DNA of 64,000 nucleotides from Tubiluchus corallicola (lineage: Eukaryota > Priapulida > Priapulimorpha > Priapulimorphida > Tubiluchidae). Below are positions 49,301 to 62,300 of the stretch, piece after piece; the first letter of the stretch is position 1; each line of letters starts with the position of its first letter. Made by a program: the position numbers and the translations under genes. The stretch is from NCBI GenBank assembly GCA_030141605.1, contig JAQGDQ010000001.1, positions 2,948,501 to 3,012,500 on the forward strand, in the 5' to 3' direction. The notes below the pieces were generated by a model that did no database searches, was not told the DNA's origin, and saw only the letters and a list, made by a program, of their open reading frames with translations.

Positions 49301-49474
49301 TTTGAAGCAAGAACTTATGATGACACCAACGACATTACATCTCCACTTTTCCTTTTCTATGCTAACAAGCTTCCAGAGTTACTGGAATCTTAAAGGAAAA
49401 CCGGACCGACACACGTTCGAGAGCTCATGCCCGAGCACAGTAATGAATTTTAAACTTTAAACTTAAAATTTGCC
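46311..49474. other. Intergenic, no gene recognised
   Basis: AT-rich with small simple repeats, such as CTAT/CTAC runs at 48085-48135 and a 13-base G run at about 48979. The plus frame 49242-49460 has no recognisable motif. Confidence 0.45.
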
Positions 49475-49760
49475 AAGTTTTTGTATATCACACTAAATGT
49501 TATACTGTAGCTCTGTACCTCATTTTCGCTTTCGCAAACACGTTCTACACGCTCGTGGAATGTTAATGCTCATGCTGTCGTTTGTGTTCGTTTGTGACGT
49601 CTCCATTAGCTAGGCTCGCCCGCCGTTAATAAGTTTGTTACCTAATATTTAGTTATTAGAAACGATTTGGCATCATTGTAGCTGTTAAAATGTATACATT
49701 TTACAGAACTTCAAAATGGAGTGCGATATGAAAAATCGTCCTGTTTTGCTTTAAACACAG
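49475..49760 (+). repeat. Dispersed repeat, copy 2
   Basis: Counterpart of 38175-38475 in the same orientation, with scattered substitutions. It ends about 36 bp before the Harbinger-like relic. Confidence 0.75.
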
Positions 49761-49797
49761 TCTCAATTAAAAATTACTGTAGTCGTAAGTAGAGTAG

Positions 49798-50919
49798 GCC
49801 CCGCAAAGACATGCAATTTTCAGTTGCGTAAAAAAGCAAGTTTCACAATTGATGATTGCAGCAATTTTACTGGCGTACCAAAATCGGGGACGTAGAAAAG
49901 TAATTTTAAATTACACAATTCGTGCAATGGGAGACTGAAGAAGTTGCATTTATGCGTGCATTATTAATTCACAAAAAACACCGGAAATGATGGGCTTACT
50001 CAATAACTAGCCAGGTATTAGAAAAAGCCCAATTTTATAAAAAAAGGTCCTATATATGACGACTTATGGGTTCAGCTTAGTAAGTTCTTTGGTAAGTATT
50101 ACTGGATGAGTCCAAATAATTTTGATGAACTGGTGAGTATTTTTGGGTTGTACATTACCTATCTCGACTTAAAGTGGAGAAAACACGATACCTGAGTTTT
50201 ACAACATAACCTATGCAAAATCTAAGCTCACTCGTGTAGCCACAGTAATATACTGGCATACATTACTTTAAGAACAAAAACTGTGAATGAATAGTACTTA
50301 TACAGTTAAAAGACTCGAAATCCAATTACCAACGTTGTTTAGTCTTATCAGTTCATATGGAAAGCCTAAATTATTTAGTCATGCAAATTTTATACAATTC
50401 GCATATTTGGAGTATGGAACTTGAATAACAAGCTGAAAGTATAATTGTAAGCGATGGCTATCATTGTGAAAGACCGCAGTATTAGTAAAAAATCAGCAGA
50501 GGGTAGCAGAACGGTATTTGTACTGAGATATCAACACATGCGCTGTTCAGTTTCAAAATTTCATATAGACTACAGTGTCTAAATTTGTCTACAAATCTCT
50601 TAAAAGATGGTAACAAAACAGTAAGAATAATTTGTCTTCAATTAATTTGTTTTCCTTTTTTCTCTTTTTCATAAGACGTGCTTACTTTAATGTGTTTAAT
50701 TAAAGGTTGCGAAATTAAGAATTGAAAGTCGACGCACTCTCATTGAAAATAGAACATTACAAAACATTTTGCGCAACTAAAAGTATGAGTCCAAATTGCA
50801 AACTTTTAGTTGCTCAGTTTTTACCCGCACATGCCTGCGTGCTTTCATTGACTTCATTTATGTACAGATTTTGCAACTTTTAGTTGCGCAACTGAAAATC
50901 GTATGTCTTTTTCGGGGCC
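49798..50919 (+). mobile_element. PIF/Harbinger-like DNA transposon relic
   Basis: Terminal inverted repeats of about 32 bp: GGCCCCGCAAAGACATGCAA at 49798, and the complement of the right end GGCCCCGAAAAAGACATACG ending at 50919. Both continue into ATTTTCAGTTGCG. Each end is flanked by TA. Inside, the plus strand at about 50052-50140 reads YDDLWVQLSKFFGKYYWMSP followed by NNFDELV, like the N-terminal FxxYxRMSxxxFDELL motif of Harbinger transposases, and EEVAFMRALLIHKKHR lies upstream. The rest of the transposase is gone. Near the right end AACTTTTAGTTGC-type motifs repeat in both orientations. Confidence 0.65.
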
Positions 50920-53480
50920 TAAAACATCAAAAAAATGGTCACGCACATTTAATCACAGCAACCGATCCTTCATACCGATCAGCAAATTCAAATCGTCCGC
51001 AATATAATTACCGAATTACCACGTATACCCGAATTCCCTATCCACTGACTTTTCTAGCAGTCAGTAGACATTCTCTCATGCTGAGCATCTGAAATTAATG
51101 ATGAAGCCATCAGAATTGGCCTATGATAAATCGAACGTATGCTCGATTCTGATTTGCAATGCCCCAGCTATATGTGGTAAAAGCAAGAGTGCGCTGCAAA
51201 AGCTCGAAATTAATCAAACAGCATCTACTCATTCCGTTAAACGAATAGCATGCTAATTCGACCGGCTTCTTCATTTTTATTAAGCATACTAACTGCAGCA
51301 GCCAGCAGCAGCGTAAAGCAATCTTGGTGATTTTATTGCCGTTAATATCCGTCATCGTAAAAGATTTATAATTCCCTCACACTGTCCGCGGCGATATGAC
51401 GTGTTGACACTACTGGTGTCGCATCAAAGCAGGAACTGCATTACTGTACTCAAGCTTAAGTGCCTAAAAGATAAAGAATAAAGAAGGGGAAACGCAAGGG
51501 GTGATCTAAAGAAAAACGTTACAGTATTGATGCTGAAACCCTAATCAATATTGCCCAAGCGGAAGCCATTTGCTGACAACATACAAAAAACAGTGTAAAT
51601 TCTAAATTATCATTTTGTTCTAACAATAAAATCTCTGTGCGGGCATCCCCTCCTTATATCCCTACTTCCCTAATCGCGAGCAAAGGAATACTGATTTTTA
51701 TCGCCTCATTGCAAGCGCAAGCAAACCATAAGCGCCCTTAACTGTTCCAGCGAATAAGGAAAAATTGATGTTCAAGTTATTCAGCAACTCACTAGTTCCT
51801 TCTTTGTACCAGGCAATACTTAAGTGCCATGGTGATGGGGAACCTCTTTTTTAAACAGTTTAGCACTTTGCAAACCGGAATACGGCACCGAACACTGAAC
51901 GGCAGGATCTACATCCTAAAGTTGCTTATGCCAGAAAGGCTTGCAAAACTGACAAAAATTAACAAAATCTGTGCGTAATGTACGGATGCTTATAGATTTT
52001 ACCCTTGGGTTGTATAAGCCTTTTCGAATAGTTTCAATTGGCTTTTGAAGTGATGAAACTAACAAACCCATTCGAGAGCTCGTTAGCAAGCCAAGATACA
52101 CGTATATTCTACATACATGTTCTTTGTTGTTTTGTTATATTTTATTTATTTTTTTTATTATCCTTAAACAAAGGCAAAACCCAGTCAGGGTAAGAAAGCG
52201 AAGATATGGGGAGGTCCAGAAAACAAAAACACATAACTACTCTGTTTGTGAACAGTAGTGACAAGAGGTATCTGTAGGTGTTCTCTTGAAGAAAGTGAGA
52301 TTGTAATTAACAAAGAAACATTTGTGAATAGGCACAAATGGGTGAATAAGGACAAAACCCAAGAAAAGTTGTTAAAGCTCCTACTACATTCCAGGACTAA
52401 GCAAGGTACAGTTCACTATAATTTTATAAACCAACTTGATGCATATACTATCTACCAAATACTATATTTATCATTGTAAAGTCACTCCTGCTTGCCATGG
52501 CAACAGAAATCGAAGGCACACTAAGAACACAAAAAATAATGGTAGTTTATTATTGTACAAGCCTAATCAGTGGAACAGATGTGGTTATTTTGTAACTGGC
52601 AGTTCAGCGACATATCTTCAGGAATACCTATCAATTTTTTTTAAGTTTTAAGTCGCTCCCTTTTTTTATGAATTTTTGAGCAGTTTTAGACATAGTTTGA
52701 TATAAACAACGTGAATCGGGACAGCATGCCACGCACGTATAAACGACTCCCTGCTGGAGAACAATACAAGAAAACAACACAAGAACAATGCAATACAATG
52801 AGCAAATTGTGAAAGTTAGAGTTCTCATTCTAAAATGTTGGGTTTAGGTCTAAGTCTCTAAGATATGAGATAAATTGGAGAGAATGGTGAATTTTTAGTT
52901 TGATATGTAACAGACTGTGCTATGTAGGAGCAGTGCTATCTAAACAAACTTTGTCAATTTATCCTAGATATCTAAGTAATTGATTTAAAAACCTAAGTTG
53001 TGTCCTTCTTCCCCTCATCTAATGCAAGATGGGCACAAGAACCAAAAATAAGAACGCTGTTCACGACAAAACGTGGGGCTAATAGAGAAGCAGTGTACGA
53101 TGTTTTTAATCATAAAAACAATACCTTCAAGAGATAGATTATGTATGTGATCATATAACTACCAAACGTATTTAGAATAGAAACTAGCAAAAAAATTATA
53201 ACAGTTTGAATGTAAAAATTGTCCTTATTCACCCCGTTTTACGGGTATATATTCTTTATTTTGCCTCTTTAAAACATTGACCATCATAATCCAAGAATTA
53301 AACGTTGACAATCAGTGTTAGTTCATAGTAAAACGCACATTGTTCTAAACAAATGCGTAAGGTGCAAGCTAAACTATAAGTGCAACGAGAAATTCAAGAT
53401 AAATAAAAGATATTATGAACAAACAATGCACTATAATAAAACTACATGCAATCTCTCTCTCCCTCGTCCACCTCTTGTTT
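50920..53480. other. Intergenic, no gene recognised
   Basis: Frames at 51110-51355, 51916-52101, 52258-52651 and 53315-53662 show no known motif. Confidence 0.45.
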
Positions 53481-53509
53481 TTGGTGTTTTTGCCGCCGTT
53501 TTGAATTCA

Positions 53510-53720
53510 AAACGACGGATCGAAAATCCGATTTTGTCATTTGATGCGGAATTCGTTTTAATATATTCATGTGAAGTTTCACGACGATCCACTGCAAATT
53601 GCCGGAGTCTCCGGCTTTTTTCAGAAAGGTCATATCCAACAAGAAAAAGGAACATTAAATAACAACAAGAACAACATCCAGATGAGTAGCGACTTGGGTT
53701 GACCCTAGGCAAAAATGCAA
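53510..53720 (+). repeat. Dispersed repeat related to 58750-59330
   Basis: Shares GAAAATCCGATT, ATATATTCATGTGAAGTTTC/ATATATTCATATAAAAATTC, ACGACGATCCACTGCAAATT, CAACAAGAA and ACATCCAGATGAGTA/ACATCCAAATGAGTA with the copy beyond the BEL element. Non-coding. Confidence 0.8.
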
Positions 53721-55457
53721 CCAAATTAGCTAGCAAATTAAGGTAGAAAAAATATCTTAAAAATGTTTTTTTGGAATCAAGCTTTGCTTATTCAGCTAGT
53801 TAACCAGGAAAAGGGAAAGCTTCTACAGGCTGTTAACTCAGTAATACAAACTACCACTTATTAGTTCAATGCATATTGCTGACGCGTGCGCTAATATGCG
53901 ATTTCACACATGATTTCATGCAAATCCCTTATATTTAGTCAGCATCTTTGTAAAGAATCATCGTTAGTGTGCGAACATAGAGTCCTAGCGGCGTTTTTAA
54001 TTGAGACCGACTAAATCAGTCCAAGCAGTCACAAATATACATGGCTTCTATTTGGCAACAATGACAGCCTGAGAAGAACTTAGTGGTTCGTGTTAATTTA
54101 AACACCTAGTCGCTTACGTACACAGACGCAATCCTTGGCACAAGCACATCCCATTATTCCCATGCTGATGTATTTTCTAATAGCCCCATGTTACATCCCT
54201 TCAAATGCTTGCATTCCTTTCACATGGGCTGCTAAATCTTGACATGCAAATCCACCGACTGCACAATAGCTTACATGTTAAGTGCTCTATCGCCAGATCG
54301 AGCCCATCCAATAGCTAAATTTCGAAGTCTATTTCATCCTTGAATGTGCAAGGCAAGTGACAGGAATTATTGTAGAAGCTTTAACACACAAGTGGACAGT
54401 GAATCCTCGAGGGAAATGTACACACTGTTCGTAATGCAGATCCTAATCGAAAGCAATATGCGCCACATGATGGAAGGTCGTTCTCGGCAGTATTATGATT
54501 TTTTATACAATATGACACTCTGCAAACAGGAATACAGCAGGCCCCAGCTATATCTGATGTTATGGTTGTGGCGTGACCAGAATCTACTCTATCAAGGATA
54601 ATCCTTTAAGAGAGAGTGAACCAGTAGAAGTGTCTTGTGACCCTCAATAGGCTGCGCCCACGTTATGGCAGAGGCAATATGCTAGATGAAGTCACTTTGA
54701 AGCGATTTCTTACCAGGTTAACTTATCTGGCGCAGTCAAACACACACTATGACCATTCGGCTACTTCCATCTCCACAACTTTATTATTGTTAATTTGCAC
54801 TATAACGCTGCACTGTGAACTTCTACGATGACAGCTATATCTTGCAAATGAAAGACCTCCAACGTTAAGTTTACTCTTTGCGTGCAGCGCGTCAAATTAA
54901 TGAGCACTTAGACTAGAGTCTTAAAGGAAACGTTTTGGTAAACTGTCTGAATGCCTGTCAAAGTAAAAGAACGTAAAGCAGGAAAGACAAATATTCTTCC
55001 GATACCTAAACAAGAAAATGTATACGAAGCGTCGAGATTTTCAATGTTGGTCTACATTTTATGGTATGATTTGTACTCTTCACAACATAACACACGCTTC
55101 ATTACAGATTTCATTAATTAGCTGTCAAAGTCTAAAACTGTGGCATTAATCACAAAACTATAGCTCCAGACGTGTTCTAGGATAAATTATTTGATGCATC
55201 TAAATCCAAAATAAATTGTACCGCACTAATTTGCGGCATGAACATAAAACAAGCTTATATTTGTATCAGCACCTAGTGGACTCATATTTAAACCCGATAT
55301 GAAATAATTGCTAACAACTATTTCATATATGTGATCAAATATGTCATATAACCAGAATATATGTAATCAACGCGCAAGTTTGCTGGAGATTCGTGCTCAC
55401 ACAAAATGTTTGAATTTCTAATCAGCTCGTGCCAAGTAAACTAACGTATACTGTAAC
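53721..55457. other. Intergenic, no gene recognised
   Basis: Plus frames at 54344-54601 and 54637-54831 have no recognisable motif. Confidence 0.45.
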
Positions 55458-55462
55458 ACGAG

Positions 55463-55803
55463 TGGACAAAAGAAAATCATTTTAATTATTCTAAATTTAA
55501 ATTTATGTTGTATATTTATCCTAATGTCATCATACCTTTTTAGTTTTGGATAGTGCTGCCACCTTCAAGTGCTCTTGTTAAAATTGTTGAAGCTTTCTTT
55601 TTACTGTTTAAATTTTCATTGGCTTCTACAGTCTTTATGAATGCATAATCTCTAAACCTGTTTTCACACCTAAATGATTTCACTTGTAGTTCTGGTCACT
55701 TGTTTTTCTGATTTTTAACATGACACTACTTCACTGCTAATGTAGATTTTTTCAAAATAAAGTCTTGAAACTAAATTTAAAGTTTTTTGGTTTCTTGAAA
55801 CCA
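55463..55803 (+). repeat. BEL 5' LTR, 341 bp
   Basis: Starts TGGACAAAAG directly after the ACGAG duplication and ends GAAACCA, giving TG...CA ends. AATAAA at 55756-55761 is the likely poly(A) signal. The 3' boundary is set by comparison with the 3' LTR remnant, after which the sequences diverge. Confidence 0.88.
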
Positions 55804-55809
55804 AAAGTT

Positions 55810-55820
55810 TGGTAGCAGAG
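55810..55820 (+). other. BEL primer binding site, initiator Met tRNA type
   Basis: TGGTAGCAGAG begins 6 bases after the LTR. It is complementary to the 3' end of animal initiator methionine tRNA (…CTCTGCTACCA, from general knowledge). Confidence 0.7.
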
Positions 55821-55836
55821 AGTAGTTTTTGTGACC

Positions 55837-58626
55837 ATGGCTACAACAGGACAAAAAGGTGCAGTTGATACTTCGTCAAAAGATGGTGAAGAAAGCAAAA
55901 ACAGTGAAGCAAGTGGAGGACAGTCCAGTGAAAGGATTGGTGACTGAGTCAAAGCCTTGAAAAAGGAAAAAATGGCTGCAAAACCACAGTTTACAAAGCA
56001 GATCAACCGGTTTGGAGTCATTCTATGGGAACAGGAGGATTTACAGTTAATAAAACAGCATTGGGAGCAGATGGATCTGATACAAGTAAGAACTACTGAC
56101 ATTATTAGAGAGTTGCATGAATATTACTGCACGCTGGATGATATTGATATCATTGAGAAAATGGAACAAGAAATGGAAAAGCTAAACAAGATTTTTGAAA
56201 AAGCATCAAATGATTATCAACAGAAGTTGAAAATGATTAATGGTAATAAAAAACAACCAGTGCAGTTACACTTGTCTGCTGTCAGTCAAGAGCCGGAGGA
56301 ACCATCCATTGGTAGGGATTTGTGGAAGCAATTGAAAAGAGTTAGCATTCCAATGTTTTCCGGAGATGTGAAAGAATATGAGAACTGGAAAGCTGCATTC
56401 AATGCCTGTGTAAATGATGCACCTGCAACAAAGGAATACAAATTGCTTCAGCTTAGGCAATATTTATCGGGTGTGGCACTGCAAGCAATTTCTGATCTGG
56501 GACATTCAGCTATGGTGTACGATTAGAGCGAAAGTTTGGAGGGAAATCGAGACAGATAGCACTACAGTTCCAGGAATTGCGAAGTTTCAAACCAGTGCGA
56601 GCTAACAACCCAGATGATCTTGGTAAATTTGCTGATTTGCTCGACATTGCAATAATTAACATCAAGGAGTTTGGACTAGAAGATGAGTTAAATAGCCAAA
56701 TGTTCTACAGCACGCAACTGGAGAAGTTAACAGAGCAAATGGTGAAGGATTACAAATGTTGGATTTTAGAAAATAAGAAAGAAGATTCTGTCATGGTTCT
56801 CAAAGAGTGGATTGTGCGAGAAGCAAAATGCAGAACACAGGCTTTTGAGATTGTCCACGGAGTTGGAAGTCCAGCACAGAATGAGAAACCGAAATGGAAA
56901 AACAAAACATTTTTTGCAAAGCAGGGAGGCACTAATCAATCAAACAGCCACATGCAATGCGAAAGACACCTGGTCGAAGAAGTGCATTCTGCACAGAAGA
57001 TCACCCATTTTGGTTTTGCCAGAAGTTCAAGGATTTGGACATGGATGGGAGATGGAACGCTGTCACAAAACTCAAGCTGTGCTTACAATGTCTGGGCGAT
57101 GATCATCAAGCTAGCCGATGTTATAGAATGCAAAGTTGTGGAATAAATTCATGCACACAGAATCACAACAGGCTTCTTCATCAAACATATCCTAAATCGA
57201 GTAGCATGCCAAAAGCCATTGTAGAGCAAAGGAAGCAAGAGGGGGAGACAACATCCACAGGTACTCAAGTATAGCTGACTACCATGACGGTAAAGGGTGG
57301 AAACTCATCAATGATCGCCATGAGGACAGTTCCTGTAATCCTGAAAAATGGTACAAGACGTCTCCAGGTTACTGCACTTCTTGATGATGGCAGCACATCA
57401 ACATTCGTGAATTCATCAGTAGCAGCTGAACTTGGTTTACAAGGGACAATCGAAGAAATTTCTGTCAGCGTTTTGAATGGAAATGTGACAACATTCGAGA
57501 CTATGCCAGATCACATGGGATTGGAAAATGTAGAGAGTACCCTGGACATGATGATAACTGCAAAGGCAGTAGACAGTGTTACTGGAAACCTGAAAGCATA
57601 TGACTGGAATCACCATGCTAACCAATGTTTTCACCTTAGAAACATTAATTTTCCAAAACTAAGCCACCCTTTGAAAGTCGATATGCTGATTGGTTTAGAC
57701 TACCCATTGTTACACAAATCACTAGGAGAAGTGGCTGGAAGATCCAATGAAGAGCCAATTGCACGATTGACACCACTTGGCTGGACATGTGTAGGGCAGA
57801 CAAAAGAGAAAATAAGAGCTGCTTACACCCATTTTGCGATGTGTGTCCTAAACAGAGAAGAACTTTAAACAAAGAAATTAACGGAACACTTCGACGTTTC
57901 TGGGAGTATGAAAATTTTGGCCTCGAAGAAAAGGGTCAGCCAATCAGCATTGAAGATGCATTGGTCAAAAAGAAAACTTTGGAAACACTGAAATATGCTG
58001 ATGGACGTTATGAAGAACAAATTCCGTGGAAAGATGGAGGTGTAAAACTACCAGACAATAAAGGGATGGCAATGAAGCGCTTGATCAACACAGAAAAGAA
58101 GTTAATAAAGAACCCGGAAATTGCAAAGCAGTACTGTGACACAATAGTGCAATATTTGGAGAAAGAGTATATACGAAAAGTGGCACCAGGAGAGTTAACA
58201 GCAGTTCCCAAATGGTATCTTGCACATTTTGCAGTGGTGCGTCATGATCGATCAACTACAAAATGCCGAATAGTCTTTGATGGCTCAGCCAAATGTGACT
58301 GAGTTTCCTTGAATGATACCGTGCATCAAGGACCAAAATTGCAGCAGGACCTGAATAGCGTTCTACTTCGATTTCGGAAGGAACCGATTGCCCTGGTCTG
58401 TGACATTGCTGAAATGTACCTTCGCATAGGAATAGCTGAAGAAGACAGACCTTTTCATCGTTTCCTCTGGAGAAATCTTGACACCACCAGGCAACCAGAT
58501 GAATATGAGTTTTGTCGCGTAGTTTTTGGAGAAAATGCATCACCGTTTTTAGCTCAACTTGTCACACAGGAACATGCAAGAAAGAATCAAGAGAAATTTC
58601 CAATGGCTGCAGAGACTGTGCTGCAT
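55837..58626 (+). pseudogene. BEL gag-pol remains
   Basis: The start ATG is at 55837 in good context (ACCATGG). A TGA at 55945-55947 interrupts it. Gag continues to 56523 and holds RVSIPMFSGDVKEYENWKAA, typical of the BEL gag domain (DUF1759). A frameshift near 56521 leads into 56577-56940. Another near 56945 leads into a zinc-knuckle part (CTEDHPFWFC, LCLQCLGDDHQASRC). A TAG stands at 57272-57274. The protease part (57284-57868) has LLDDGSTSTFV, an aspartic-protease-like site (DUF1758). After a frameshift near 57860 the RT N-half follows (KCRIVFDG, a TGA at 58300-58302, [37 protein letters not shown]). It stops just where the YxDD motif should come. Not functional. Confidence 0.9.
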
Positions 58627-58627
58627 T

Positions 58628-58707
58628 CACTACTTCACTGTTAATGTAGATTTTTTCAGAATAAAATCTTGAAACTAAATTTCAAGTTTTTTGGTTTCTT
58701 CAAACTA
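58628..58707 (+). repeat. BEL 3' LTR remnant, 80 bp
   Basis: Matches 55724-55803 with 6 differences and no gaps. It ends AAACTA, where the intact LTR ends AAACCA. The join to RT lies within CACTACTTCACTG, present identically in both copies. Confidence 0.9.
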
Positions 58708-58749
58708 ACGAGTTTGTACGAAATAAGTTCGACTCAAACTACTGGTCGA

Positions 58750-59330
58750 GGAACTGACTAAAGATTGTGGATCAAAAATCTGGTTCCGCCAATAGATGCG
58801 AAATTTGGTTATAGTTCGCAGGTTTAGGTTTGCGTTTATATTTTAGGTTTTTTCAGAAAACGAGGTCAGCGTCTCGAATTCATGACGGCAAATCAAAAAT
58901 CCGATTCTGTCAATCCATGCAGATTCATTCCAGTATGTTCCCATAAAGTTTCACGACGATCCTTTGGTGGAGCGGCTAGAGCAGTAAGCTTTCTTGAATA
59001 TGATATTATCGGATGCCATCGTGAATTTTAAATGGCGGACAGAAAATCGGATTCGGTCTATCGATACAGAATTTGTTTCAGTTACTCCCGTAAAGTTTTG
59101 TAATGACCCATTTCGAATTTACAGAGCCTTTAGTTTTTTCGAAAATTGGTAAATCAAAAATCCCTCTCCATTAGCTGACACAGAATCGTTCTAGTATATT
59201 CATATAAAAATTCATGACGATCCATTGCAAATTCACAGAACTTAAAGCTTTTTTTTCGAAAAAGCCATCCCGCAACAAGAACGACATCCAAATGAGTACC
59301 GATCAGTCGAGCCCTTGACTAAAATAGGCG
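58750..59330 (+). repeat. Tandem-like array of a dispersed repeat unit
   Basis: About four diverged units begin with AAATC-GATT-type motifs near 58764, 58895, 59044 and 59156. Each is followed by CAGTAT/CTAGTATATTC-like and ACGACGATCC-like blocks, with spacing of about 110-150 bp. Related to 53510-53720. Non-coding. Confidence 0.7.
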
Positions 59331-62300
59331 CATACGCTCCTATTCTCGTAAGTTTGGAGACCGAATTAAGACACTTTGATACGAACTAGCTCATATTTAC
59401 GTGACTTTCTATGAGGATCTACAAAAGAACATTTGAGTAAATCCTACTTTAACACTTGAACGTGTTGACTGTTGATAGTTGAAAGAAGTAGATAAAACGG
59501 ACAAGGTAAAATTCGTAAAACAACGTCCTATTCACGTGAAGTTCCCATGCGCAATCTATCCAGACATTAAATTTTGTCCTGCTAATCTCTGTTTACCTGT
59601 TGAATGGCGTCCACCCATGACGAAACGTACACGTTTTAGCTTTTTGCGATTTAAGTAGTTTAAATAACCTGTGCAGTTTTGTCTGATTTACCTCTAAATG
59701 CCATTGGAATTCACAATAAAAGGCACTTAGAAATAATCGGTATGTATAAATAATAATAATAATGCACACAGAAACAATTATATAACTTCATACGTGTATG
59801 GTTACATATTTGTTGGCGAAAATCGTAAATGAATACCAGTGTTTGGAATGTTAAGTGCTCGCGGGCAGCTGTTACCAACAATAATTTGTAAGCGTAGCGG
59901 CACTAATTGTATATCACACCATAGAAAGAAAGGAACAGATTCTCAGTAGATAATGTAAGTGTAAGCATATAAAACAAATCTACTACGGACCATGCGTAAG
60001 TGCTTCTCTAACATAGCGTTACTCCCACCATCCCTTTGATTATACTGAGGCATAACCTGCCAAATGCTTGTGCTTTTTGGCTCAGTATTTCTAAGCGACT
60101 TGAGTTCATGATTGTTTACTACTTCGGTAGCACTTGCATTCCGATAGCAGAGTAGAAGTACAGTAAATACTAAAATTCCTCTTCTGAGGAAGTTTAAATT
60201 ACTGTACTTATATTAAAAACTGTAAATCATCATGCAGTTCTGTATACTTTACGCCGCTATGTTACGTGTAAGCTGAAGCCAGTCTAGTACAGGCAAAGGT
60301 TGCTGCCGTAAAGCCGCAGTAGAAGACATCGCGGAATGTAAATTGCACGAGGGATTGTGTGTGTATAACATTAATCACAGCAAGCATTGTACGGTATAAG
60401 CCGCAAAGATTAATCCTTTCCTTTCTGTTCAGGCTTACAATAAATACCTCCTGTAATTTTGCTTTAATAACAAGCCGCCGAAAGCGTGCAATGATGTATA
60501 TAAATGTTACGATTTTAGTTAAGGTTAATTAAATTAGCTAATTAACTTTTAGCTACAGCAACAGCAACAGGAGAAATCATCAGCAATAGTAATAAATCTT
60601 TTGTTGCGTATAAAATACCAAGGTAATAACAATAAAAATTATTAGAAATATCAATTAGAAAATTATTAGAAGTATCGAAGAAATACTCACGGTTAATGCT
60701 AATTAACGTGATAGATGCGTCACAAAAATACAGGCTGCGCTTAAGTTTGTAAAACTACTACAAACGAATTTAAAAAGGCAAACACTGGTGTTAATGGAGG
60801 CACGTACGCTTTCGTCATTTCCTACTTTAGATGCATGCGTGCACACAATAATATTCGCAGAAATTTAAGTGTTCCGAAAAAAAATTTACATTTCTGAAAT
60901 TCCTAAATCGATCAATTATCGGTGCCCATTTAAATTAAATTACTAATCTTGTTAAGTAATATCTTTAAAATGAATCTAATAATTATAATGAAGCTGAAAC
61001 TTTTCGACGCCAAATCACGAAAATGAATACAGGTTCACTTATAGCAAGTCAATATTACAGTATTTGAAACAAATTCACGCAGTGCGGGAACATTTTTCTG
61101 CTTTTCGTGCCAATAATCGTAATCACAGTTATTTGCCGTCTATCCCCAGAAGTGACCGGTGTATTATTTCTCGTGTCGCGTAAGTTTAAAATACTTCTCT
61201 AATGGCTTCCTGGGAGCCCGTTAACACAGTCGGCGTCACGTATTAGCGCGTGATCAAACCTCTATAATTTCATTTACAAAACTGTGCATTTTACGCTAAC
61301 GAGACGCATTGTTTGACTTGGCGACCCAACAAAAGCAAATCATTTGTTATTGTAAGAGTATTGATTATGGACCCACTCGACTTCTGACCTAAATAGTTGA
61401 TCAATAAACATGATAAACTGGCTTAAGGAATAGAAGCACACGTTACGCAGACGTGAAAATTGAGGACTTAACAAATTATCGGAACGCAGCAGCAATGCAG
61501 GGTTAAACGACGTTCAAAACTGTCTACAGCTGAATTTTTATTCGTCACTAGTATTCTGATTATATTTATAAATCCACCAATATTATCATTCTGATGGGCA
61601 AAACGATGCGAAATTCACAGTATCGTTGCGAACAGTATATGACAATATATTATTACTCGCAAATTTGCAAATTAAAAAAGCTTCACTGCAAAGTGTCAAT
61701 GGCGAAATAAATGATTATGTCATAATCATGTGTCGTGTGTTCCACAAAACTATCGAGAATGAGTATACCTCGTTTAGTGATCAAGTGGGAAGTGGTATTT
61801 GAAATGGCAATTCTCTCATTTTATTATTATGGTACGGGCAAGAGTAAAACAAAGTCTATGTTTTTTGTGCCTTATTCAAACAGAACTTTTTATAAAACTT
61901 GTGGCAAATGCTGCTACTAGATAATATCTTTAAAAATTCTCTGTAGAATGGCAGTGAAGTTTGACATTTAACATTTCTTCACTTTAACTTCGTGTGAGAA
62001 CTATTTTTGAGGACTGAATAGGACACACATATTAAAGCATCATCGTTAGACCATCAGTCCATCAGTTCACAAAAGACTAAAACTGAACAAGAGTTGCCAC
62101 CAGTGATTTTTTGGTAATCGTGGGATTTACCACAAGGTAATTTTACATCAGCACAATTTTCAACAAATTAATCCTTGCAAGTCTCAGAACGAAATGTCCG
62201 TTTGTATTAGTCCCGCTACTCCCTCTCTCTATCTCCCCCCGTCTCTTTCTCTCTTTCTTCTGTCTCTCTTTCACTCCCTATGCACCTTTCATGCGCTCTT

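Larger units (their letters stand above)
55463..58707 (+). mobile_element. BEL/Pao LTR retrotransposon, internally deleted
   Basis: The element is flanked by the same 5 bases, ACGAG, at 55458-55462 and 58708-58712. It has a full 5' LTR, a primer binding site, gag, zinc-knuckle and protease regions and about half of RT. It then joins directly to the last 80 bp of the 3' LTR. The RT YxDD motif, RNase H, integrase and most of the 3' LTR are missing. The 80-bp LTR overlap has 6 differences, so the insertion is not recent. Coding parts carry several stops and frameshifts. Confidence 0.92.

Noticed and set aside
54250-54320. tRNA-like B box around CAGATCGAGCCC
   Set aside because: No A box at the right distance and no cloverleaf.
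56266-57872. Minus-strand frames across the BEL element
   Set aside because: Opposite strand of the gag-pol remains; no independent similarity.
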